A DNA stretch of 64,000 nucleotides from Amulumruptor sp947039275 (GCA_947039275.1 CAMQYL010000015.1:6189-70188); one strand, 5' to 3'; positions 26,756-35,809 are shown, counted from the stretch's first letter. Numbers and translations are program-made. Notes: generated by a model from the letters alone, not told the origin.

Positions 26756-28156
26756 ATGGAACCATCTAAACACACCGAACTCTGGGAAAGATGTCTCCAG
26801 ATCCTGAAGGACAATCTTCCCCCCGAGCAATTTGACACCTGGTTTAGCCCTGTGACATCGATGAGCTACGTTGACGACGCGCTCACCATTGATGTGCCCT
26901 CGCCGTTCTTTGTCGAGCAGATAGAGGAACGCTTCTTCCGCATCCTCAAGGCTACCCTCGTCAAGGTGTATGGTCCCAAGATAAAGCTGTTCTACCACTA
27001 CGACCAGATCAGCCACCAGCCAGAGACCGGCGTTACCATGCGCAGCGAGAATCCCAATCCTGCCATAGGTCTCCGCAAGGCTCCCCCTGTCCCCGTAAGT
27101 CCCTTCCAGCAGCAACAGCTTCCCGACATCGACTCGCAACTCAATCCGCGCTACACATTTGAAAACTACTGCACAAGCGCGAGCAACCGTGTGGCATGCT
27201 CCATCGGTGAGGCGATAGCGATGAATCCCAAGCTCAAGACATTCAACCCTCTCTTCATATTCGGTCCCACCGGCGTGGGCAAAACCCACCTTATCCAGGC
27301 TATAGGTATCCGCATCAAGGAGCAGAATCCGCAGACACGTGTGCTCTATATCACATCACGTCTTTTCGAAAGCCAGTACACCACCGCGGTCAAGCGTGGC
27401 AAAATCAACGATTTCATCAATTTCTACCAGAGCATCGATGTGCTTATCATCGATGATATACAGGACTTGATGGGCAAAAACGCCACGCAGAACACCTTCT
27501 TCCACATCTTCAACCATCTCCACCAGAATCAGAAACAGCTCATCCTGTCGAGCGACTGCCGCCCATCGGAGATGGAAGGCATGGAAGCGCGTCTGCTCTC
27601 ACGATTCAAGTGGGGCATGACCACAGAGCTTGAGAAGCCCGACTTGCAGCTGCGCCGCGATGTCCTCCTCAAGAAATCCGAGAACGATGGCCTCCAGATA
27701 CCTGACGAAGTGCTTGACTTCATCGCCGGCAACGTGACCGAAAGCATCCGCGACCTTGACGGCATCATATCCTCGCTCATCGGACATGCTGCCATCCTCA
27801 ACCGTCCCATCACTATCGACCTCGCCCGTCGTGTAGTGGCAAATGCGGTCAAGATCCATCGTCGGCAGATCAACTTCGAGATGATTACCCAGCAGGTGAG
27901 CACATTCTTCAACATCGATGTTGACAGCATATTCACCAAATCGCGCAAACGCGAAGTCAGCGACGCCCGCCAGATGATAATGTACCTTGCCAAGAAGCAT
28001 GCCAACATGCCCCTCAAAGCCATCGGCACCCGTCTGTCACGCACCCATGCCACAGTGCTCTACGCCTGTCGCAACATAGAGGAGCGCCTCCCTCTCGAGA
28101 AATCCCTGCAAGAATCCGTCACATCCATCGAATCCCTGCTCCTCCAGCAGTCATAA
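26756..28156 (+). CDS. dnaA: Chromosomal replication initiator DnaA
   Basis: The 466-residue initiator has all domains: domain I (about 1-85, LWERCLQILKDNLPPEQFDTW), a Pro/Gln-rich linker (about 100-130), the AAA+ module with Walker A GPTGVGKT (170-177) and Walker B IIDDIQ, the sensor regions (SSDCRPSEMEGMEARLLSRF), and the DNA-binding domain IV with AIGTRLSRTHATVLYACRNI. It binds ATP and DnaA boxes to open the origin. It is monocistronic, with its own promoter and a long A+T-rich hairpin directly downstream. Confidence 0.97.
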   Translation: MEPSKHTELWERCLQILKDNLPPEQFDTWFSPVTSMSYVDDALTIDVPSPFFVEQIEERFFRILKATLVKVYGPKIKLFYHYDQISHQPETGVTMRSENPNPAIGLRKAPPVPVSPFQQQQLPDIDSQLNPRYTFENYCTSASNRVACSIGEAIAMNPKLKTFNPLFIFGPTGVGKTHLIQAIGIRIKEQNPQTRVLYITSRLFESQYTTAVKRGKINDFINFYQSIDVLIIDDIQDLMGKNATQNTFFHIFNHLHQNQKQLILSSDCRPSEMEGMEARLLSRFKWGMTTELEKPDLQLRRDVLLKKSENDGLQIPDEVLDFIAGNVTESIRDLDGIISSLIGHAAILNRPITIDLARRVVANAVKIHRRQINFEMITQQVSTFFNIDVDSIFTKSRKREVSDARQMIMYLAKKHANMPLKAIGTRLSRTHATVLYACRNIEERLPLEKSLQESVTSIESLLLQQS

Positions 28157-28162
28157 CCGACT

Positions 28163-28256
28163 GAGGCTGTATAAATTATATAAGTCTTATAAATCTTATA
28201 AGTATTATCCGACTTATAAGATTTATAAGACTTATATCGTTTATGTATGAGCCTCG
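28163..28256. terminator. Long A+T-rich hairpin between dnaA and metY (putative bidirectional terminator)
   Basis: A perfect 25-bp inverted repeat (28179-28203 and 28212-28236) with an 8-nt loop is built of repeated CTTATAA-like units. Outer complementarity (ATAAA, then GAGGCT / AGCCTC) extends it to 28163-28256, almost touching the metY stop. It sits between two convergent genes. Confidence 0.65.
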
Positions 28257-28259
28257 CTA

Positions 28260-29552
28260 TCAGGCTTTCTCCAAAGCCTGCGCCAGATCGGCGATAATGT
28301 CATCGATGTGTTCGATACCCACCGACAGCCTGACCGTCGACTCAGTGATATGCTGCTGTGCCAGCTCCTCGGCGCTCATCTGCGAGTGTGTTGTAGTCGC
28401 AGGATGTATCACCAGGCTCTTGACATCCGCTACATTTGCCAGGAGCGAGAAAATCTCCAGGTTGTCAATAAACCGCCATGCGGCTTCCTGACCTCCTTTT
28501 ATTTCAAAAGTGAATATGCTGCCTCCGCCATGAGGGAAGTAACGTTTATAAAGCTCATGGTCGGGATGCGCCGCCAGTGACGGATGGTTGACCTTGGCAA
28601 CCTTGGGATGCCTGTTCAGAAACTCCACCACCTTCAGTGCATTGCTGACATGACGCTCTACGCGGAGCGAAAGTGTCTCCAATCCCTGAAGCAACAAGAA
28701 AACATTTATAGGCGAAATCGCAGCACCCGTGTCGCGCAGCAACACCGCTCTGATGCGTGTGACAAATGCAGCAGCTCCAGCAACATCTGCAAATACAGCT
28801 CCGTGATAACTCGGATCAGGCTTGGCAAGTGTAGGAAATTTGTCGGCATATGCTTTCCAGTCAAACTTGCCTCCGTCAACTATGATGCCGCCAAGACTGC
28901 TGCCATGACCGCCTATGAATTTCGTGGCTGAATGCACCACGATGTCTGCCCCGTGTTCTATCGGGCGGATGAGGTAAGGAGTCCCAAACGTATTATCGAT
29001 AATCAGCGGTATGCCATGACGGTGTGCCACAGCGGCTACGCCCTCTATGTCGAGCACCTCGCTGTTGGGGTTGCCGAACGTCTCAGCATACACAGCCTTA
29101 GTCTGCGGAGTGATGGCTCGCTCGAGCGCATCAAGGTCGTTGACATCCACGATGGTATTGCCGACACCCTGCGCAGCCAGCGTGTGGGTAATCAGATTAT
29201 ACGAGCCGCCGTAAAGATTATTGGCTGCGACCACATGGTCTCCCGGTCCGAGGATGTTCTGCAAAGCATAAGTGGCAGCAGCAGCACCTGATGCCACAGC
29301 CAATGCCGCGACTCCGCCCTCTAAGGCAGCCATGCGTGCTTCCAGCACATCTTGTGTAGGGTTGGTCAGTCGCCCGTATATATTGCCGGGATCACGGAGC
29401 GCGAAGCGGTCGGCTGCATGCTGGCTGTCATTGAACACATATGATGTGGTTTGGTATATGGGTACCGCCCTTGCTCCGGTTACGGGGTCGGGTTGCTCCT
29501 GTCCTACATGCAGTTGGAGGGTCTCAAAGTGGAGATTGTCGTTTGTTTTCAT
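28260..29552 (-). CDS. metY: O-acetylhomoserine aminocarboxypropyltransferase (MetY-type sulfhydrylase)
   Basis: The 430-residue PLP enzyme makes homocysteine from O-acetylhomoserine and sulfide. Motifs: FETLQLHVGQEQPDPVTGARAVPIYQTTSY at the start, YGRLTNPTQDVLEARMAALEGG, IDNTFGTPYLIRPIEHGADIVVHSATKFIGGHG (the Lys of SATK binds PLP), and MSAEELAQQHIT...RLSVGIEHIDDIIADL near the C-terminus. Length is typical of this subgroup rather than cystathionine synthases (about 380). It is divergent from an Lrp-type regulator that may control it. Confidence 0.95.
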   Translation of the reverse strand: MKTNDNLHFETLQLHVGQEQPDPVTGARAVPIYQTTSYVFNDSQHAADRFALRDPGNIYGRLTNPTQDVLEARMAALEGGVAALAVASGAAAATYALQNILGPGDHVVAANNLYGGSYNLITHTLAAQGVGNTIVDVNDLDALERAITPQTKAVYAETFGNPNSEVLDIEGVAAVAHRHGIPLIIDNTFGTPYLIRPIEHGADIVVHSATKFIGGHGSSLGGIIVDGGKFDWKAYADKFPTLAKPDPSYHGAVFADVAGAAAFVTRIRAVLLRDTGAAISPINVFLLLQGLETLSLRVERHVSNALKVVEFLNRHPKVAKVNHPSLAAHPDHELYKRYFPHGGGSIFTFEIKGGQEAAWRFIDNLEIFSLLANVADVKSLVIHPATTTHSQMSAEELAQQHITESTVRLSVGIEHIDDIIADLAQALEKA

Positions 29553-29584
29553 AATGCAAATACGTTTTTGAGTTGTTGATGATG

Positions 29585-29663
29585 CAAAATTAGGGCATGA
29601 TAAAAGATATTGTGCACTTTTTCAGAAAATATAGGGTGATTTTGCTAAAAGTAGCTATCTTTG
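29585..29663. promoter_or_regulatory. Divergent metY / Lrp-gene promoter region
   Basis: A minus-strand -7 TAATTTTG (29592-29585) faces metY and a plus-strand -7 TATCTTTG (29656-29663) faces the Lrp-type gene. The shared 79-bp interval is a natural site for Lrp binding. No clear operator is visible. Confidence 0.5.
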
Positions 29664-29710
29664 TAGATGATACATCTAACATCTATCACATTATCCCACA
29701 GATAGCAGAA

Positions 29711-30187
29711 ATGACACCGATTGAGAAACTTGACAAAATCGACCTCCAGATTCTACGGCTCATGCAGCAGAACGCCCGTCTGACCATCAAAGAGCTGGGA
29801 CAGGAAGTCAATCTGTCATCCACCCCCGTATATGAGCGGCTCAAAAGACTTGAACGTGACGGATACATCAAAAAATATGTTGCCCTGCTTGACGAAGAAA
29901 AACTCAACCAGGGATTCATTGTGTTCTGCAACGTCAAGCTGCGCCAGGCATCCCTGCAGCGTGCCCAGGAGTTTGTCGAGACCATCCGCCAGATTCCGCA
30001 GGTCACCGAGTGCTATAATATTTCGGGACGTTACGACTTCCTGATGAAGATTCACGCTGCCAACATGAAAGCCTACCAGGAACTGATCCTCAACGTCCTC
30101 GGATCCATCGACAGCGTGGCTTCATTGGAGAGCACATTTGTCATGGACGAAGTCAAAAACGAAATCGGCGTAGCCATCCAAATCTAA
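29711..30187 (+). CDS. Lrp/AsnC family transcriptional regulator
   Basis: From the ATG at 29711 the protein is 158 residues, the normal size: a winged HTH (LDKIDLQILRLMQQNARLTIKELGQEVNLSSTPVYERLKRLERDGYI), then a RAM effector domain (VTECYNISGRYDFLMKI, then VASLESTFVMDEVKN). Longer in-frame starts up to 29597 would cover the -7 element at 29656-29663 and were rejected. Family members respond to amino acids. Its divergent neighbour metY suggests methionine or sulfur metabolism as its target. Confidence 0.93.
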   Translation: MTPIEKLDKIDLQILRLMQQNARLTIKELGQEVNLSSTPVYERLKRLERDGYIKKYVALLDEEKLNQGFIVFCNVKLRQASLQRAQEFVETIRQIPQVTECYNISGRYDFLMKIHAANMKAYQELILNVLGSIDSVASLESTFVMDEVKNEIGVAIQI

Positions 30188-30228
30188 ACGTCCTCTCAGT
30201 TTGTTAAATAGAAATAATATCGATCAGC

Positions 30229-30314
30229 TTGTAGGGACATGCCGTGGCATGTCCGCTCAGCAGGCGTTGTGTTAATGTTGCAGAAAGCGGACATGCCACG
30301 GCATGTCCCTACAA
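30229..30314. repeat. REP-like inverted pair B
   Basis: Perfect 29-bp arms (30229-30257 and 30286-30314) share the TGTAGGGACATGCC core of pair A and enclose a 28-nt spacer. The pair lies between the Lrp-type gene and the SIMPL gene. Confidence 0.9.
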
Positions 30315-30341
30315 TATCCTCCAAACCAAAATATATAAGAT

Positions 30342-31052
30342 ATGAAAAATCTTCAGAACGTAGTGGGTCCGCTGCTCATAGCCATCGGACTTTTCGCCTT
30401 AGGTCTCGCAGTCAAGGCTGGTATCGACAACTTCTCTCATCGTGACCGCATCGTGACCGTCCGCGGCTTGTGCGAACGTGACGTAGAGGCAAATCAAGTG
30501 GTATGGCCAATCGTAACCAAAGAGATGGGCAACGACCTCCCGGCTCTCTATGACCGCATACTCTCCACCAACGAGAAAATCAAGGCTTTCCTCACCGCCA
30601 ACGGAATCAGTGCTGATGAAATAGCTGTCAATCCTCCGCAAGTCGAGGACCGCAAAGCCAACGTGTACGACAATTCGACACTCATTTCTGACCGCTACCG
30701 CGTGACCAATGTCATCGTAGTCACCTCATCAAAGGTCAAAAAAATCAACGACCTGATCAAAAAACAGACCGAACTGATGCGTCAGGGCATAGCTGTCATG
30801 GCTGACAACTACGAATATCCCACTACCTACAGCTACACGGCTCTCAACGAAATCAAGCCAGAAATGATTACCGAGGCAACCAAAGCCGCGCGTGAAGCTG
30901 CCGACCGATTTGCAGCCGACTGCGGAAGCAAGCTCGGTAAAATAAAGACCGCTTCACAGGGGCAATTTTCCATAGATGACCATGACCGCTATACTCCTTA
31001 CATCAAGACGGTGCGCGTGGTCAACTCAATCACCTATTATCTCGAAGACTGA
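30342..31052 (+). CDS. SIMPL (DUF541) domain protein
   Basis: The 236-residue protein has an N-terminal hydrophobic anchor (VGPLLIAIGLFALGLAVKAGI) and a SIMPL domain: VTVRGLCERDVEANQVVWPI, YRVTNVIVVTSSKVKKINDLI, and KAAREAADRFAADCGSKLGKI. Family members are periplasmic or membrane-anchored; E. coli YggE lowers oxidative stress, but the mechanism is unclear. The lipid-kinase gene follows after 7 bases, so they are probably co-transcribed. Confidence 0.88.
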   Translation: MKNLQNVVGPLLIAIGLFALGLAVKAGIDNFSHRDRIVTVRGLCERDVEANQVVWPIVTKEMGNDLPALYDRILSTNEKIKAFLTANGISADEIAVNPPQVEDRKANVYDNSTLISDRYRVTNVIVVTSSKVKKINDLIKKQTELMRQGIAVMADNYEYPTTYSYTALNEIKPEMITEATKAAREAADRFAADCGSKLGKIKTASQGQFSIDDHDRYTPYIKTVRVVNSITYYLED

Positions 31053-31059
31053 CCCATTC

Positions 31060-32085
31060 ATGAGCCAATCCTCACCACAGGTACTTCTTATAATTAATCC
31101 CATATCAGGTGTGTCCGGCAAGGAAGGTCTTGCCGAACACACCCTGTCATCTCTGAGCCATACAGGATGGGACATCGAAGTGGCGTACACCACTTGCCAC
31201 GGAGATGCGACCCGACTGGCAAAGGATGCCGTGCGCCGCGGCTTCCATGCCGTGCTGGCTGCCGGCGGAGACGGCACGGTCAATGAGACCGCTGCTGCGT
31301 TGTGCCACTCCGACACTCGCCTCGGCATCATACCCTGCGGATCAGGCAATGGTCTGGCGCGTCATCTCGGCATTCCCATCGACATAGATGACGCCCTTGC
31401 TATAATAGGTCGTGGCAAGCACCTCGTATGTGACTATGCCGAGGTCAACAACAAGCCTTTCTTTTGCACCTTCGGTGTCGGATTTGATGCCGAGGTCAGC
31501 TGGCGGTTCGCCCGTCAGCACCGCCGCGGCAAGCTTAGCTACATCCGCAGCACCATCGCTGAATATATCCGTTACCGACCGCAGATCTACACCATCCGTG
31601 CCAACGGCTCCATCGTGACCGACAAGGCTTTTCTCGTGGCTGTGTGCAATGCTTCCCAATACGGCAACAATGCCTACATAGCTCCACACGCTTCGCTGAC
31701 CGACGGGCTTCTTGACGTAACCATAATCCACAGCGGATCAGCCCTGAGCACCATGGTGGCTGGTGCCGACTTGATGACGGGACTTATCGACAAAAATGCC
31801 ATCATCGACACTTTCCGCGCCGACAGCATCGTCATCGAACGCGCAGCCGACGGTCCCGCACACATCGACGGCGAACCGATACATATCGACAACGTCATGG
31901 ACATAAGATGCCACCACGCCGCTCTCAGCATATTCACGCCCGAGGAGCATGACACGAGGCGCTTCTATCCGATAGTAACCCCCATGACTGATGCCATCAA
32001 GGATATGGGTCTGTCGATACGCCATCTCCTCCCTTCAAGTTTTCACTCAGCACTGCATCATGGACATAAACTGCATAAAAAATAA
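31060..32085 (+). CDS. Diacylglycerol kinase family lipid kinase (YegS/BmrU type)
   Basis: From the ATG at 31060 the protein is 341 residues. It contains the catalytic-domain start VLLIINPISGVSGK, the nucleotide-binding GGDGTVNE, GIIPCGSGNGLARHLGIP, and FCTFGVGFDAEV. These enzymes phosphorylate lipid diacylglycerol or sphingoid bases at the membrane. A longer frame from 30976 would overlap the SIMPL gene and was rejected. The helicase start lies 26 bases before this stop, indicating an operon. Confidence 0.92.
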   Translation: MSQSSPQVLLIINPISGVSGKEGLAEHTLSSLSHTGWDIEVAYTTCHGDATRLAKDAVRRGFHAVLAAGGDGTVNETAAALCHSDTRLGIIPCGSGNGLARHLGIPIDIDDALAIIGRGKHLVCDYAEVNNKPFFCTFGVGFDAEVSWRFARQHRRGKLSYIRSTIAEYIRYRPQIYTIRANGSIVTDKAFLVAVCNASQYGNNAYIAPHASLTDGLLDVTIIHSGSALSTMVAGADLMTGLIDKNAIIDTFRADSIVIERAADGPAHIDGEPIHIDNVMDIRCHHAALSIFTPEEHDTRRFYPIVTPMTDAIKDMGLSIRHLLPSSFHSALHHGHKLHKK

Positions 32086-33403
32086 TATCCGTCGCCGACT
32101 CGGTATCGGTGAACTCAACGAGTTGCAGACATACATGGTTTCACACATGTCGCAACCCTTTACGATGCTGCTTGCTCCCACTGGCTCGGGCAAGACTCTC
32201 GGATTTGCAATACCACTGCTTGCCCGGCTAAAAAGGCCAGGACATGGCGTACAGGGACTGGTCATAGTGCCCTCACGCGAACTCGCATTGCAGATATTCG
32301 ATGTCATCCGCCCCATAGCCGAGGGCTACAAGGTCTCGGCATTCTACGGCGGCCACAACATGCGCGAGGAAGCCAGTTCGCTCTCTGCCATCCCCGACAT
32401 ACTCATAGCAACACCTGGCAGGCTGCTTGACCACATGCAGCGCGGACAGCTTGTGCTTGACGAAATAACCACCCTCGTACTTGACGAGTGGGACAAGACC
32501 CTCCAACTCGGTTTTGAGGGCGACATGAAGAAGATATTCCGCAATCTCCGCCCCGCTCCACGATATGTGATACTGACATCTGCGACAGCTGCCATAGATG
32601 TGCCCCCCTATCTGCCGGTCAAAGACAAGCCGTCGGTAGCAGACTTCTCAGACCGCGGCGAAGACCTCACAGGCAATACCGGAGCACATGTCGACATCGT
32701 TGAAGTGCCCTCGGCAAGCATCGACAAGCTCCAGACCCTGATAGACCTGCTTCAAGCACATCCCGATGAGAGTGCCATGGTTTTCGTCAATCACCGCGAA
32801 AGTGCCGACCGCGTGGTCAATGCTCTTAAGAAGGCTGGAATCCCCGCCGGGCTGTACCATGGGGCACTTGACCAGCAGCAACGCCAGCTGGCACTTGAGA
32901 TGATGACCAACGGCACCACACCGGTTCTCGTCACCACCGACCTCGGAGCGCGCGGACTCGACATCGCGGGTGTTAAAAACGTCATCCACTACCACATACC
33001 GCCCACCGAGGATGCCTGGACCCACCGAAACGGACGTACCGGGCGCATGGGTGCGGACGGCACAGTCTATGTTATCACTTCCGACCACGACAACATCCCC
33101 GATTACATAGCCTATGACCGCAGTTATGTGCCTGACCCCTCTGGTTGCCCACCATGGCATCCGGCAAACGCCACCCTCTATTTCAATGCAGGGAAGAAGG
33201 ACAAGATATCCAAAGGCGACATAGCCGGATACCTCATACAACGCGGTGCATTGGATGCCGCCGAAGTGGGACGCATCGCCGTCAGCGACCGTTATGCAGT
33301 GGCTGCAATCCCCGCGTCCAAGGTCTCAGCAGTGCTGGATGCGTTGCGTCCGCATAAGCTGAAAAACAAGCGTGTGCTTGTTTCAGTGGTTGAAAATGCC
33401 TAA
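32060..33403 (+). CDS. DbpA-like DEAD-box-family RNA helicase with DEWD motif II
   Basis: The 447-residue helicase has motif I APTGSGKT (39-46), Ia PSRELALQ, Ib TPGRLLD, motif II DEWD (142-145), motif III SAT, IV MVFVNHRES, V TTDLGARGLDI and VI HRNGRTGRMG. The C-terminus (ISKGDIAGYLI...VGRIAVSDRYAVAAI) matches the DbpA RNA-binding domain, which binds 23S rRNA hairpin 92, so a role in ribosome assembly is likely. The Ala of DEAD is replaced by Trp, which is unusual. A longer frame from 31991 was rejected in favour of the ATG at 32060 (MDINCIKNNI). Confidence 0.92.
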   Translation: MDINCIKNNIRRRLGIGELNELQTYMVSHMSQPFTMLLAPTGSGKTLGFAIPLLARLKRPGHGVQGLVIVPSRELALQIFDVIRPIAEGYKVSAFYGGHNMREEASSLSAIPDILIATPGRLLDHMQRGQLVLDEITTLVLDEWDKTLQLGFEGDMKKIFRNLRPAPRYVILTSATAAIDVPPYLPVKDKPSVADFSDRGEDLTGNTGAHVDIVEVPSASIDKLQTLIDLLQAHPDESAMVFVNHRESADRVVNALKKAGIPAGLYHGALDQQQRQLALEMMTNGTTPVLVTTDLGARGLDIAGVKNVIHYHIPPTEDAWTHRNGRTGRMGADGTVYVITSDHDNIPDYIAYDRSYVPDPSGCPPWHPANATLYFNAGKKDKISKGDIAGYLIQRGALDAAEVGRIAVSDRYAVAAIPASKVSAVLDALRPHKLKNKRVLVSVVENA

Positions 33404-33408
33404 ATTTG
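33377..33408 (+). promoter_or_regulatory. Promoter of purC
   Basis: A -33 CTTG (33377-33380) and a perfect -7 TAAATTTG (33401-33408) are 20 bases apart. The -7 overlaps the helicase stop codon, and the purC ATG is 37 bases downstream. Confidence 0.65.
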
Positions 33409-33444
33409 CATTACTTAATTAACTTTTACCAAACATATATCACC

Positions 33445-34398
33445 ATGGCTACAACTCTGGTAAAAACCGACTTCAACTTCCCCGGACAGACAGCAGTATA
33501 TCACGGCAAAGTGCGCGATGTCTACACTATCAACGATGACTATCTCGTCATGATAGCTACCGACCGCATCTCGGCATTTGACGTAATCCTCCCCGAAGGC
33601 ATCCCTTACAAAGGTCAGGTGCTCAATCAGATCGCCGCATACTTCCTTGACGCGTCAGCTGCCATTGTGCCCAACTGGAAGGTCGCCGTACCCGATCCCA
33701 TGGTGACTGTAGGTGTCAAAGCCGAGTCGTTCCCCGTGGAGATGATTATCCGCGGCTATCTGACAGGAAGCGCATGGCGCGAGTATCAGGCAGGTGCCCG
33801 TGAGCTTTGCGGTGTGAAACTGCCCGATGGCATGAAGGAAAACGAACGTTTCCCCAAGCCCATCATCACCCCCACCACCAAGGCTGCCGAAGGCCACGAC
33901 GAGAACATCTCCCGTGAAGAAATCATAGCCCAGGGTCTTGTCAGCGAGGAGCACTACAAGGTCATGGAGGAATACACCTACAAGCTCTTTGAGCTCGGTA
34001 CCAAGATGGCTGCCGAAAAGGGGCTGATTCTCGTCGACACCAAATATGAGTTCGGCTTGCGCGAAGGCAAGGTCATCCTCATTGACGAAATCCACACTCC
34101 TGACTCTTCGCGCTACTTCTATGCCGAAGGCTATCAGGACCGCTTCGAGAAGTGCGAACCGCAGCGTCAGCTCTCCAAGGAGTTTGTGCGCCAGTGGCTC
34201 ATTGACCACGATTTCATGGGACGCGAAGGTCAGAAGATGCCCGAGATGAGTCCCGAGTTTATCGAGAGTGTGTCAGCTCGTTACATAGAGCTTTACGAGC
34301 ATATCACAGGTCAGGATTTCATCAAAGAGCCCGAAAACAACCTTGAGACCCGCATCGCCACAAATGTAGTGGACTGCCTCCACAACATCTCACTCTGA
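33445..34398 (+). CDS. purC: Phosphoribosylaminoimidazole-succinocarboxamide synthase
   Basis: The 317-residue SAICAR synthase belongs to de novo purine synthesis. Motifs: YHGKVRDVYTI, VMIATDRISAFDVILPEGIPYKGQVLNQIA, IIRGYLTGSAWREY, PIITPTTKAAEGHDENIS, LILVDTKYEFGL and VILIDEIHTPDSSRYFY. The start at 33445 (MATTLVKTDF) follows the promoter; an upstream in-frame ATG at 33406 overlaps the -7 element and was rejected. Confidence 0.97.
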   Translation: MATTLVKTDFNFPGQTAVYHGKVRDVYTINDDYLVMIATDRISAFDVILPEGIPYKGQVLNQIAAYFLDASAAIVPNWKVAVPDPMVTVGVKAESFPVEMIIRGYLTGSAWREYQAGARELCGVKLPDGMKENERFPKPIITPTTKAAEGHDENISREEIIAQGLVSEEHYKVMEEYTYKLFELGTKMAAEKGLILVDTKYEFGLREGKVILIDEIHTPDSSRYFYAEGYQDRFEKCEPQRQLSKEFVRQWLIDHDFMGREGQKMPEMSPEFIESVSARYIELYEHITGQDFIKEPENNLETRIATNVVDCLHNISL

Positions 34399-34466
34399 GC
34401 GAATAATCCCCTGAAGCAGGGACGAAATTACAGCTGGCTAAATTTTGGCTGAATATACACGATTTC

Positions 34467-34555
34467 TGTAGGGACATGCCGTGGCATGTCCGTTTTCAGC
34501 AGCCAAACGCAATTGCCATGCTTGATGGGCGGACATGCCACGGCATGTCCCTACA
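34467..34555. repeat. REP-like inverted pair C
   Basis: Perfect 26-bp arms (34467-34492 and 34530-34555) share the TGTAGGGACATGCC core and enclose a 37-nt spacer, between purC and menG. Confidence 0.9.
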
Positions 34556-34614
34556 TTCAGATTAATATTGACCAGTAATAACCGCTCCATATAGACATTT
34601 CTAATCCACAACAC

Positions 34615-35358
34615 GTGAACGACCCAGAGTGTCAGAAGGTCAACCCTTTTGCCAGCGACAAGCGCGCCAAGACGCAGCAAGTGCGTCAGATGTTTGACAA
34701 TATAGCTCCACGCTACGACTTGATGAATATGCTCATGACCATGGGCATATTCAAGTTGTGGCGGCGTAAGCTCGTCGATACCGTCAGCCGTGTGCCGCAT
34801 GCTGATATTCTTGACATAGCCACAGGCACAGGTGACCTTGCGCTTATCATGGCAGAGGAATTTCCCGGAGCAAGAATCACAGGGCTTGACCTGTCAGAGC
34901 AGATGATCAAGGAGGGCAAGGAGAAAGCACTCAAGCGAGATCTTGCCGACCGCATCGACATGGTAGTGGGTGACTCGCTCAACCTCCCGTTTCCCGATGA
35001 AAGTTTTGACTGCGTGACCGTGGCTTACGGTGTGCGTAACTTTGAGGATCTGCTGCGCGGTTACACCGAGATGTACCGCGTGTTACGTCCGGGAGGCACA
35101 CTTTGTGTCCTTGAACTTTCCACCCCCACAGGCACCGTGACCGGACCGCTCTACAATATCTATGCCGGACATGTCATCCCTGCCATGGGTCGCATCTTTG
35201 CCGGAGACTCCGGAGCCTACGACTACCTCCACCGCAGCATCGCCGCCGTCCCTCAGGGTGAGCAGATGCTTTCCATCATCCGCAATGCCGGATTCAGCCG
35301 TGCGTCCTACCTGACCATGACCTTCGGAGCCTGCACCCTCTACGCAGCCCGCAAGTGA
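34615..35358 (+). CDS. menG: Demethylmenaquinone methyltransferase (MenG/UbiE)
   Basis: The 247-residue SAM-dependent methyltransferase catalyses the last step of menaquinone synthesis. Motifs: VRQMFDNIAPRYDLMNMLMTMGIFKLWRR, the SAM-binding ILDIATGTGDLAL, ITGLDLSEQMI, FPDESFDCVTVAYGVRNFED and RVLRPGGTLCVLE. The frame opens with GTG at 34615, since no ATG precedes NDPECQKVNPF in the usual position. The 3' end is overlapped on the other strand by a hypothetical gene. Confidence 0.94.
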   Translation: MNDPECQKVNPFASDKRAKTQQVRQMFDNIAPRYDLMNMLMTMGIFKLWRRKLVDTVSRVPHADILDIATGTGDLALIMAEEFPGARITGLDLSEQMIKEGKEKALKRDLADRIDMVVGDSLNLPFPDESFDCVTVAYGVRNFEDLLRGYTEMYRVLRPGGTLCVLELSTPTGTVTGPLYNIYAGHVIPAMGRIFAGDSGAYDYLHRSIAAVPQGEQMLSIIRNAGFSRASYLTMTFGACTLYAARK

Positions 35359-35664
35359 TGCCTGCTTCTGCTTCCGCTTGAGTTCCGCCCTTTCGCGGGC
35401 ACGGCGCGACCTCTCACGAGCCTTGAGGACATAGGGCAGCAGAGCCATGCACATCGTCTTGACACTCTTAACAGCAATGCCTGGCTGTACCTCGCCATGT
35501 ATTATCATATACTTGACGCATCGCTCGTTAAATCCGCTCTTATCATCAAAATATTCGGCGATTCCGCGGGCAATACCCATGACCTCATCATATACCTTGC
35601 GCGATACCGGCAAATCCCATTTCTCCTTAGCCGCACCGCGGCGTCCACTATCATTCTTTTCCAT
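35083..35664 (-). CDS. Hypothetical protein, antisense-overlapping menG
   Basis: The 193-residue frame is credible mainly in its first hundred or so residues, which occupy otherwise empty DNA: KWDLPVSRKVYDEVMGIARGIAEYF, GFNERCVKYMIIHGEV, SVKTMCMALLPYVLKARERSRRARERAELKRKQ. This part is helical and ends in a basic coiled-coil-like run. The remaining residues are low-complexity (Gly/Asp/Val-rich) and lie opposite the end of menG. The true gene may therefore be shorter, with a lost stop or frameshift near 35360. I do not recognise a family. Confidence 0.45.
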   Translation of the reverse strand: MEKNDSGRRGAAKEKWDLPVSRKVYDEVMGIARGIAEYFDDKSGFNERCVKYMIIHGEVQPGIAVKSVKTMCMALLPYVLKARERSRRARERAELKRKQKQASLAGCVEGAGSEGHGQVGRTAESGIADDGKHLLTLRDGGDAAVEVVVGSGVSGKDATHGRDDMSGIDIVERSGHGACGGGKFKDTKCASRT

Positions 35665-35778
35665 ATCAAACAGTAATTTTGTGATTCACTCACAAAATTA
35701 CCCCGCCATCACCCTCCTGACCATGCGAAAATATCAGCAATCCCTCAATGTTGTTAACTTCAGCGTTTAATGGATATC

Positions 35779-35808
35779 GCGCCCCTTGCGGGCGCAGCTC
35801 TCTGTTAG
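35779..35808. repeat. Hairpin repeat, copy 1 (GCGCCCCTTGCGGGCGC...TTAG)
   Basis: The 17-base palindrome at 35779-35795 plus CTCTC...TTAG to 35808 matches 63946-63975 with a few changes. It is a dispersed repeat and could act as a terminator stem. Confidence 0.7.
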
Positions 35809-35809
35809 T

